Source: Andalucia godoyi (taxonomy: Eukaryota > Discoba > Jakobea > Jakobida > Andaluciidae). Taken from it: DNA of 64,000 nucleotides. The notes below the pieces were generated by a model. It was given only the letters and a program-made list of their open reading frames with translations, had not been told where the DNA came from and did not search any database. This document shows, in pieces, positions 57,266-64,000 of the stretch; positions within the stretch are counted from its first letter, which is position 1; every line of letters starts with the position of its first letter. The stretch is taken from contig VRVR01000012.1 of assembly GCA_009859145.1 (NCBI GenBank), positions 248,001 to 312,000 of the forward strand, read 5' to 3'. The translations under genes were made by a program, and so were the position numbers.

Positions 57266-58786
57266 TTACAATAGGGTGCGTCTTCTCAACAGCTCAGGAA
57301 CCCGGCCTTCCTCTAAAAGTCCGCGAGCGTGGAGGAATAGTAAGTGATCGCACTTTCGGACTTCGTCCTTCAGAATTTCGGAGAGCTCCCCTACATCTTG
57401 CCCTCTACTTTGCATCCACATGAGTTTGGTGTGCAGACAAGGAATAATGCTTAGATTATCTTTAGAGCACATTATTCGGAACCAAAGGTCGTCAACGAAC
57501 GCATTCGAGTCCTCGAACTCTCCTTCTTCAGCCAGCATTTCTGCGCATGTAATTGTATCAACCATTTGCATTCTGATCCGATCGTTCTGGAGGATTTTTC
57601 TTGATTTCCGCAGAGCAGACCCAGCAGCCCTCGCATTTTTGAGGATTTGCGCTTCCAGGCAGCGGGCTTCCTTTCCGTAAACAGTGTCTTCCGAATAAAA
57701 ACGAATTACTGATGAAATGGTTGCCAAAGCTTGCTCAGTGAACCCTTGATACATATCTATCCTGCTCTTCTCTAAATGCCACCGCATGTCCGAAGAATCG
57801 AGCGATTCGAGCATCATGGTGGATCTTCTTAAGTACCCTCTCAATGACAAATCTTTGCAATCCTCGAGATCCGCATCCGTACGTGTTGATATGACACCGA
57901 GCAGCCTGCACGCGTCTTTCAACAGTTCCGGGTTGTTATTTTCGTGACCCAAGGAAACGCACTGGCGGAGCACCAGAGTTGCTTCATTCAGATATCCAAA
58001 GTCGATCAGCAACAGCGCAATTGAGTATTCAGCATCTCCGCTTTCGGTTGCTGGACAGTTGTCGAATGCGCGATGCAGCAGCTTGAACGCATTCAACACA
58101 TCCTTCTCTTTGGAACACAGTATGCTCCGAATGAAATCCCTTCTGTGATCCTGATCATCTTGTGGACGATCCAGAATGGGTTTCAGATGGGGAATGTGTT
58201 CCGACACTGATTCAGAAGTGAGACTTTTGTACAAAACGGAAAGCCACGGAAGCGTCCGCCACGAAGACGGTTTTCCCAGCGCAGGGACGGTCAACCCATC
58301 CGCAACGAAGCTCGCATACTCTGCATATACGGTGGAAACCGTTCCAAACATTGCAAGCTCCGAGAAACAGAATAGTCGTCGGCAGTGGCGTCCAAACACA
58401 GACTCCTTCTGAATTGTCTGCAACAGACTTTCGCAAACAACAAACAAATCGAGAAACACGTCAATGTTGTGTGCATAATGTTTGGAATGATCAACAAAGA
58501 CAGTTCTAAACTCATCATCATCGGGAAGCTGATTCAACAACCCTCGAAAAGAATAATTCTCCAGAGGCATGTCAGCGACAAAGAACAATCGTAGCAATTT
58601 CCTTGTCCACAACGCCGGTCTTGCTGCTTTGGGAGCAATGTCGGGGGCCATTCCAAGTTCCACACGGCTCCAAACTGCGATTGCTATTCCCAAGCAAACA
58701 TCAACAGGGTCAATCTCCAGCGATTCTGTATTTGACATTGGCGCATGGGAACGCAACAGTGGTAGAAGGTCGAAAAACTCTAACAA
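57266..58786 (-). CDS. APC5-like subunit of the anaphase-promoting complex (candidate)
   Basis: A 506-residue, mostly alpha-helical protein. The central part has a TPR-like unit (AEYSIALLLIDFGYLNEATL then VLRQCVSLGHENNNPELLKD and ACRLLG) that lines up with the signature of APC5 (LNxAxLHxxFGxxxEALxAxxExIxLAxExxD). A further helical repeat region (QGFTEQALATISSVIRF, EARCLEAQILKNARAAGSAL) follows. The N-terminal section (VCLGIAIAVWSRV) is hydrophobic-helical. APC5 is a scaffold of the E3 that Cdc20 and Cdh1 activate. The protein is shorter than animal APC5 (about 750), so other TPR proteins remain possible. Confidence 0.5.
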   Translation of the reverse strand: MLEFFDLLPLLRSHAPMSNTESLEIDPVDVCLGIAIAVWSRVELGMAPDIAPKAARPALWTRKLLRLFFVADMPLENYSFRGLLNQLPDDDEFRTVFVDHSKHYAHNIDVFLDLFVVCESLLQTIQKESVFGRHCRRLFCFSELAMFGTVSTVYAEYASFVADGLTVPALGKPSSWRTLPWLSVLYKSLTSESVSEHIPHLKPILDRPQDDQDHRRDFIRSILCSKEKDVLNAFKLLHRAFDNCPATESGDAEYSIALLLIDFGYLNEATLVLRQCVSLGHENNNPELLKDACRLLGVISTRTDADLEDCKDLSLRGYLRRSTMMLESLDSSDMRWHLEKSRIDMYQGFTEQALATISSVIRFYSEDTVYGKEARCLEAQILKNARAAGSALRKSRKILQNDRIRMQMVDTITCAEMLAEEGEFEDSNAFVDDLWFRIMCSKDNLSIIPCLHTKLMWMQSRGQDVGELSEILKDEVRKCDHLLFLHARGLLEEGRVPELLRRRTLL

Positions 58787-59133
58787 TATGAGAGAAAGAA
58801 ACAGTGAAGCAAATCAGGGAGCAATTGTTCTTCGGGGGCGTCCATCGCGCGGCGGGAATGAATTGGATTTCTATTTCGAGGTACAGCCGCGAAGTTTGCT
58901 GGGTCAATCGAGAATTCAAACTGTGCGCAGACTGGGCTGGGGCCGCGCAGGGCAGAGACTGGAGGGAAGCCGTGCAACAGCTGCTGCTTGTTCTTTTTTT
59001 GCATGTGCCAACAACATGATCAGATGACATAACACCGATGTAAATCCAATTCATTTTACAGGTACACGAGCGCAATCCCGATGCTGTGTAAAAAAGAACT
59101 CGCGTCGTAATGTACATCAATAAACTTTCTTTT
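58787..59133. other. intergenic region, nothing recognised
   Basis: The gap separates two minus-strand genes and contains no recognised element. It is of mixed composition and must hold the promoter of the APC5-like gene. Confidence 0.5.
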
Positions 59134-59988
59134 CTAATCGAATTCTTCACCAGTGCTCCATCTGGAAATCCTACTCACTTTGAATATGCGGGAAGCGGGC
59201 CTTGGTTCAGAAACAGACTGTGCAAACACACTAGGAGTAGGGGACGGCAAATCCGATGCGGCTGCGACGGTCGCAGTGGTTGTCCCCCTTTCACCGCTGG
59301 ATTGAGGAAAAGGGGAGGACGGTTCAGATATTGATTTGGGAGGGGAACTGACCCCCTCTTGAGGAGGGCGATCCAAAGGAGGACTCGGAGTTGGAGACGG
59401 GGTTGGCTCAACTTGAGGAGACGACGATCCCAGCCCCAAAAAGCCAAGGAACGAGCTGGAGGATGCCGCTTTTGGTTCGGGCCCTTCAACGCTTGGTGAC
59501 GAAAATATTCTTTGATACCAAGCAGCCTTTGATCCTGGCATGATGCTTGCTCTTTCATGTTCCTTTCCAAGCTGCTCTGCTCTCATTGGATGCAATCTTA
59601 TTACTTGTTCTTCCAGCGTCCGTACTCTTTCAATGAGCTGGAAAAGCCTATCTTCTATCTCCTGCTGCCTTCTCGACTCCTTTTGCTGGCTCTTTATGTA
59701 CTCGTATGTCACAATGCTTCCGGCTACCCCAAATATGAACACTTCTCCTATAAATTCCGCGCCATTGCTAATGGCCTTGGCCTCATCCAACGGACGCACA
59801 GTCTCTGGGCCAAAGCCATACGTAAACCGCATAATACGGCGCTCAATTCGATGGTTTGTTTGCGCTATTCCGATGCAAAGCTTACGGAACCATTCGCGAT
59901 TCGCCGCCTCGGTTTTGATCCTTGTCGCAACAGGCTTTGTCACCTGGCGAAGAAGCAGCAAAAACAGCTTTCCAACAGGGATCGCCAT
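59134..59988 (-). CDS. OPA3: OPA3-like mitochondrial membrane protein
   Basis: A 284-residue protein started at MAIPVGKLFLLLLRQVTKPV; the longer frame upstream is the translation of a dinucleotide repeat and not real. OPA3 features: KLFLLLLRQVTKPVA at the N-terminus, RIKTEAANREWFRKLCIGIA, then IRRFTYGFGPETVRPLDEAK as IMRFTYGFGPETVRPLDEAK, AISNGAEFIGEVFIFGVAGS with a membrane helix, and a coiled-coil QEIEDRLFQLIERVRTLEEQ. The first 145 residues are the whole conserved domain; the remaining 140, Pro/Ser-rich, are lineage specific. OPA3 is an inner/outer mitochondrial membrane protein linked to mitochondrial morphology, and its loss in humans causes optic atrophy and 3-methylglutaconic aciduria. 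Confidence 0.9.
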   Translation of the reverse strand: MAIPVGKLFLLLLRQVTKPVATRIKTEAANREWFRKLCIGIAQTNHRIERRIMRFTYGFGPETVRPLDEAKAISNGAEFIGEVFIFGVAGSIVTYEYIKSQQKESRRQQEIEDRLFQLIERVRTLEEQVIRLHPMRAEQLGKEHERASIMPGSKAAWYQRIFSSPSVEGPEPKAASSSSFLGFLGLGSSSPQVEPTPSPTPSPPLDRPPQEGVSSPPKSISEPSSPFPQSSGERGTTTATVAAASDLPSPTPSVFAQSVSEPRPASRIFKVSRISRWSTGEEFD

Positions 59989-60030
<42 letters not shown>

Positions 60031-60983
60031 CACACACAGACACACACAAAATTAAGAAATTGTCTTCCGGGAAAGACAAACAAGCATTATAAAACAAGCA
60101 CAATTTGGTCGCTTGCTTCACAGGATAAAGCATCGGAACAGGCAAAAACAAAACCAAAAACGACAGCCCAAAAAACCGAAAACTGTCCACTTCATTTTCA
60201 TTTTCACGTGCATGTGCTAACGTACAAGCGCTTCAGGGACTGCACAAAAAATGAAAAAAGCTTCCCGTTTCCTAATTGCTGCTTCTCCTTTCATCATCAT
60301 CGTCGTCATCTCCATTCCTTTTTCCTTTTTCCTTTTTCCTTTTTCCTTTTTCCTTTTTCCTTTTCCTTTTTCCTTTTCCTTTTTCCTTTTCCTTTTTCCC
60401 TTTTCCCTTTTCCCTTTTTCCCTTTTTCCCTTTTTCCCTTTTTACGTAGTTAAAAATCTTAATCTTAACCGTTTTGATTCAGCTACGGAATCTCTTTTTT
60501 GGAAAGAGCTACGTGCTTGTGAACAAGTTTTTTCTCTTCTTCTTTTCTTTTTTTGAGACAGTTCTCTCCCTCCCTCCCTCTCTCCCTCTCTCTTTCGTCT
60601 CACACTCTCTGCTTCTGGTTTCGCTGCTTTGTGGTGTCTTTCTTCTTCTTCCTGTCCAACTCGCGATGGTAATTGTGTCATTTGATCCCATCGCTGCTTT
60701 CTTCTCAATGCTCTTCTCTCGCCTGGACTAGTTACTTCCCTATCTCTAATTTTTTTCTTCAACGGTCTGATCGATTCTGACCGATTTGCGAAACTCCATT
60801 AGCGTTCTTCACAACATTCATTTGGTTTTTTTGTTGTTGCAGTTGTTGCCGTGCTCTCTCTTGCTGTATTCCCTCGATTCTCGCTTCTTCTTGTTGTCCT
60901 TTCTCTTTTCCCTGTATTATTCTGCTCTCTGTCGAAGCCGTCGTTTTAATAATAATAATAATAATAGTTTGCTGTAGATTAAG
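59989..60983. other. repeat-rich intergenic region
   Basis: Positions 59989-60048 are a TA repeat running into a CA/CAGA repeat, touching the OPA3 start codon. Positions 60316-60440 are a TTTTTCC-type pyrimidine satellite in units of 6-8 bases. CT-rich and T-rich tracts fill 60530-60900, and AAT repeats (60948-60968) precede the carrier gene. No gene or RNA is seen. Confidence 0.7.
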
Positions 60984-61871
60984 ATGACGGATGCTGAAGT
61001 TGTTGCGTTCTTAGACGATGTCCCGATCGAAGTGAAAGACTTCATCGCTGGAACAGTTGCTGGTTCTGCCCAGGTCATATCAGGCCATCCATTCGACACG
61101 ATCAAAGTTCGCATGCAAACATCTGCTGCCGGTTCTACATCAGCTATGCGCATTGTGAGGGATGTGATTGGAAAGGAAGGCGTGCGGAGTTTCTTCCGAG
61201 GCATGGGGCCTCCGTTGGCAGGTGTTGGCGCTGTAAACGCGGTGCTGTTTGTCGCGTACGGTAAAGCCCGTGATTGGATGGAGCCGGACCGAGATGTCGA
61301 CCTTTCGATCTCGGAGACCATGGTTGCAGGAGCGTTTGCAGGGTTTGTAAACTGCTCTGTGATCTGTCCAATCGAGCTCGTGAAATCTCGATTGCAGGTT
61401 GCCGGGACAAAATTTGCTGGTCCATTGCAGTGCGGAAAGCTCATTCTCCGAAATGAAGGAGTAAAAGGGCTTTTTCGTGGGATGTCAGCGACTATTTACC
61501 GCGAAGTCCCTGCGTATGCCGGCTATTTCGGTGCATATGAAGTTGCCAAGAGAACGTTGATTGGTGACAAGGAATCAAATTCGCCTCTGGAATTGTTTAT
61601 TTCTGGCGGATTCGGCGGTGTCGGCTGCTGGCTCTTTTCCTATCCGCAAGATGTTATCAAAACGGTTCTGCAGGTGTCTGACAAGCCGTATAAGAAGACC
61701 TTTTTTGACGGCGGTTTCTGGAGCTGCGCGCGTGAGATCGCTGTTCAAGAGGGCTGGAAGGGATTTTTCAAGGGATTCTCCCCAACCATGATCCGCGCTT
61801 TCTGGGCCAATGCGGCAACATTCTTTGCGTATGAAATGACGATGAAAGCTCTCACTGGAACATATTTCTAG
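60984..61871 (+). CDS. mitochondrial carrier, carnitine/acylcarnitine-ornithine subfamily
   Basis: A 295-residue SLC25 protein with three repeats. The signature motifs are HPFDTIKVRMQ, CPIELVKSRLQ and YPQDVIKTVLQ, i.e. PX[D/E/Q]XX[K/R], each followed by the (F/Y)xG element (SFFRGMGPPLAGVG, GLFRGMSATIYREVPAYAGY, GFFKGFSPTMIRAFWANAAT). REVPAYAGYFGAYE in the second repeat and RAFWANAATFFAYEM in the third are typical of the SLC25A20/A29/A15 and plant BOU group, which carry acylcarnitines or basic amino acids over the inner membrane. The substrate within this group is undecided. Start and length are regular. Confidence 0.88.
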   Translation: MTDAEVVAFLDDVPIEVKDFIAGTVAGSAQVISGHPFDTIKVRMQTSAAGSTSAMRIVRDVIGKEGVRSFFRGMGPPLAGVGAVNAVLFVAYGKARDWMEPDRDVDLSISETMVAGAFAGFVNCSVICPIELVKSRLQVAGTKFAGPLQCGKLILRNEGVKGLFRGMSATIYREVPAYAGYFGAYEVAKRTLIGDKESNSPLELFISGGFGGVGCWLFSYPQDVIKTVLQVSDKPYKKTFFDGGFWSCAREIAVQEGWKGFFKGFSPTMIRAFWANAATFFAYEMTMKALTGTYF

Positions 61872-62176
61872 AACATATTTACCGTATTGCGATTTTCTTC
61901 ATTTTCTTCTTCTTTTCTTTTTTTTGTTTGTGTGTACTTTTCTGTTTACCAAGTTGCGTCTCTTTAAAACTAAGGAAGAAGAAAAAAAAAACTGCACTGT
62001 CCAGTCTTTCGCGAATCTGTTATCTGCTGTAACAAATGCAGCCCGCCAATCGAAGCAAAAGACAATATTTTTCCCGGCAAAAATTCGATGGGAGTTCGGT
62101 TATGCATTGTTATTCTTGTCATGTTGGAGATGGAAGAAAAAGAAAAAAAGAAGGATCGCATGTCTTGAATGAAAGC
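61872..62176. other. intergenic region, T-rich
   Basis: The first half is T/C-rich (61895-61945), an A-rich stretch lies at 61976-61990. The frame of the next gene is open from 62036 but the upstream part is not convincing. Nothing else is seen. Confidence 0.5.
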
Positions 62177-63841
62177 ATGTCAAAGAATCCGTACAGCAAG
62201 GCAACTTCAAAAGCCGGACCTGCTTCTCTGACCTTTTTGCCGTCTTCTTTCAAGTTGTTTTCAGACTTGTCTCTGCTTGCAGACTTCTTTCTCGGCTCGA
62301 TTCATGCAAATTCCGCACTGACCTGCGATGCCCGTTTTTGGCCTGCAATCACAGCATGCATGCTGCAGAATTTTTCAAGTCTGCTGCCCAATGGTGAATA
62401 TTGCGTTTTCGGCAGCCCAAACCACCTTTCCGGAGTCTCTGCGCGCGTAGTTCCCTTGGCATCGCTGTCTGCTTCAGTGAAACTCTCAGAAATCGACCCA
62501 AATTCAACAATACGGCTGGCAATTTTCATCGATCCTTTTCCGTCTTCAAAGCAGCCCATTCCTGCGCACATTTGCGCACTCATGAAATCCATGGTGCAAG
62601 CGAGAGTTGTTGTCCTGACGAAGCATTCTGTGTCGCTTCTCAAGACCTGTTGCAGCTCTGCAGGCATTTGTAATGTCTTTCAATCTTCTGCAGAGGGAAA
62701 ATGCACTTGCTTCAAGGGTTCTTTTCCTTTGTCGTCGCAACGCTTGTTTCCGGAAACGTATGCCCCTGTCATCGAAATCCTGTCTTCAGTGGGTGTTAAC
62801 CGCCGCAGTGCGTTCGTTTGTCCCTCTTACTCGCTTGCGAAGATTTCTCCGTGGTGGTCGCTACCGCCAGCGAATTGCGATATCTTGGTCGGCGGATGGC
62901 ATTCGAGAGGACATCTATGGGAGGTTGCGATGGGTGTGCGATGTACGGCTTCGTCGCTGGCTGCACCTTATTCCTCTGCAAAGCGCAGTGTAGTCGTTTC
63001 CACCACCACCGAAATTAATAGGAAAAGCGTTTGTGTGTCTCTTCCGCCGGCTTTAGCGGGCAGCGAGCGGTCGTCGGCGTCTGCAGGTATGCATACAGTT
63101 CCGTCTATTCTTCAGCCAAATAATGACGATTTCGTCTTCAGTCAACCCTTGCTTTGCGAAGGAAATTTTAAATTGTTCGAGGTATTCATGGGCCAGGATT
63201 TCGAGCGAGCAGCAGATCGTTGTCATGACAGCCTTGTGATTTCCATCAATTCCGATCTGGACCTATCAGATGCTGAATTGGAAACTTCTGCCCAAAATCA
63301 TGTTTCCGTTTCGAAGTCCAACCACGAGTGTCCAGAATCTTCTTCATCCAGCATCGTTGTTCCGAACCTGAAGATGTCCAAAGGGACGCGCAAACGAAAT
63401 CTTGTGTCATCCTCCTCCGTTCTATCCAATTCTTCGTCACCACATTCGTCGTCGTTGGAGTCTCCTCCAAAAAAACAGAGACCTCTTCAATCGTCGAATC
63501 GTAATGTCACCGCCAATTCGACCGTGCAAAAGAACGCACAAAGGTTTGTAGATGATGTATCTGACACGTCATCATCATTGTTGGATAACACGTCGAATAT
63601 TGCAGACTCGAGCCAGTTGGACCAGTCTATTTCGTCGTTCGTTGATAATGCGACACAGGAAGTGAGTGCAGACATGAGAGCGTTTTACGCGAAGTCCCTC
63701 ATGAGCCCACCTGTCCGTCAAGTCCTTGTGCATCCAAGCAAACGGAAGCAGTTCGACAGAGAGCACGGAGTTGCTCGCCGAGCCGCTTCGCATCAGTTAA
63801 TTGACAGTCCCTCTTCATTTGCGTCATCTCCAAGAATTTAG
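62177..63841 (+). CDS. unknown 554-residue nuclear-type protein
   Basis: Started at MSKNPYSKATSKAGPASLTF; the open frame begins 47 codons earlier. Residues 1-290 are ordered: FLPSSFKLFSDLSLLADFFL, FWPAITACMLQNFSSLLPNG, RLAIFIDPFPSSKQPIPAHI, ARVVVLTKHSVSLLKTCCSS, and FVCPSYSLAKISPWWSLPPA, an alpha/beta layout. The last 230 residues are Ser/Asn/Asp-rich and disordered, with basic patches (KGTRKRN, PPKKQR) and a conserved-looking end (VLVHPSKRKQFDREHGVARR) that may be a nuclear or DNA-contact segment. No family is recognised. Confidence 0.55.
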   Translation: MSKNPYSKATSKAGPASLTFLPSSFKLFSDLSLLADFFLGSIHANSALTCDARFWPAITACMLQNFSSLLPNGEYCVFGSPNHLSGVSARVVPLASLSASVKLSEIDPNSTIRLAIFIDPFPSSKQPIPAHICALMKSMVQARVVVLTKHSVSLLKTCCSSAGICNVFQSSAEGKCTCFKGSFPLSSQRLFPETYAPVIEILSSVGVNRRSAFVCPSYSLAKISPWWSLPPANCDILVGGWHSRGHLWEVAMGVRCTASSLAAPYSSAKRSVVVSTTTEINRKSVCVSLPPALAGSERSSASAGMHTVPSILQPNNDDFVFSQPLLCEGNFKLFEVFMGQDFERAADRCHDSLVISINSDLDLSDAELETSAQNHVSVSKSNHECPESSSSSIVVPNLKMSKGTRKRNLVSSSSVLSNSSSPHSSSLESPPKKQRPLQSSNRNVTANSTVQKNAQRFVDDVSDTSSSLLDNTSNIADSSQLDQSISSFVDNATQEVSADMRAFYAKSLMSPPVRQVLVHPSKRKQFDREHGVARRAASHQLIDSPSSFASSPRI

Positions 63842-64000
63842 GTTTTTGTGGCCTCCTCACCTTTTTGCGCGATTCGCAGCAATTCTTTTCCTTGAATCGC
63901 GATTCATCATGTATTTATTTTTCGTACAGGATTTCCGAGAAAGCAGAGTCAGGAAGTGCATGCGAGACGCACTCGTGCGTCGACAGAGTCCGGCAGTTTT
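63842..64000. other. window end, no feature seen
   Basis: The last 159 bases follow the stop of the previous gene. An AT-rich TTTATTTTT near 63910 may be a 3' end signal. Nothing else is recognised. Confidence 0.5.

Noticed and set aside
59134-60045. OPA3 start at the upstream ATG (60045)
   Set aside because: The extra residues are the translation of TA/CA repeats (CVCVYIYIYI); OPA3 homologues start at the second Met.

Overview
The window is nuclear DNA from an intron-poor, gene-dense unicellular eukaryote. About 27 protein genes lie on both strands and nearly all are single open frames. Gaps between them are usually 0.1-0.8 kb, rich in T or A tracts and microsatellites. The gene set is entirely eukaryotic: eIF4G, Cdt1, a Cdc20/Cdh1 activator, an APC5-like subunit, a SENP protease, OPA3, GUP1, mitochondrial carriers, BCKDH E1-alpha and a TRIM37-like E3. 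A DRC3 homologue means the organism makes motile flagella. TGA is a normal stop in this genome (for example the Cdh1-like and SLC35 genes end with it). A Zn2Cys6 factor, a polymorphic-membrane-protein-like giant, flagella and a selenoprotein together point to a free-living flagellate protist. A jakobid-like excavate would fit, but the lineage cannot be fixed from sequence alone.

Layout. 1-1071: no intact gene, with relics of a duplicated segment. 1-11 kb: Zn2Cys6 protein (-), TRIM37-like E3 (-), Pex22-like (+), SnoaL-like (+), coiled-coil protein (+). 11-16 kb: beta-helix membrane giant (-). 16-25 kb: PAH/FG protein (+), Cdt1 (+), DRC3 (-), repeat copy A, GUP1-type MBOAT with one spliceosomal intron (-). 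25-36 kb: CCCH protein (-), tail-anchored protein (-), 1.8 kb gap, BCKDHA (+), a large CaaX-box protein (-), GalE (+), unknown 543-aa protein (-). 36-43 kb: small mitoribosome-like protein (+), FrnE/DsbA-like selenoprotein (-), relic region, SENP (+), a large putative DNA-binding protein (+). 43-46 kb: tRNA-Cys and tRNA-Ala bracket a 2.7 kb stretch with decayed gene fragments. 46-64 kb: Rieske-oxidoreductase fusion, Yhm2-type carrier, repeat copy B, Cdh1-like, arrestin-like, eIF4G (-), SLC35 transporter, APC5-like (-), OPA3 (-), SLC25 carrier, unknown 554-aa protein.

The strongest new observation is a selenoprotein on the minus strand (37088-37738). An in-frame TGA sits exactly where the first Cys of the CPWC redox motif belongs, and a SECIS-like hairpin with the ATGA/AA/TGA core lies in the expected 3' UTR. 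The second is a pair of dispersed ~365 bp noncoding repeats (22984-23355 and 48638-48999). Each lies immediately upstream of a gene, in the same orientation, and ends in a conserved ~40 nt motif carrying a 5' splice-site-like sequence. A partial copy of the motif precedes a third gene. A second family of decayed segments occurs at 163-478, 27756-27900 and 37888-38423. Mitochondrial genes (BCKDHA, two carriers, OPA3, an L51/S25-like protein) and cell-cycle/APC genes (Cdt1, Cdh1, APC5) are over-represented here but are not arranged as operons.
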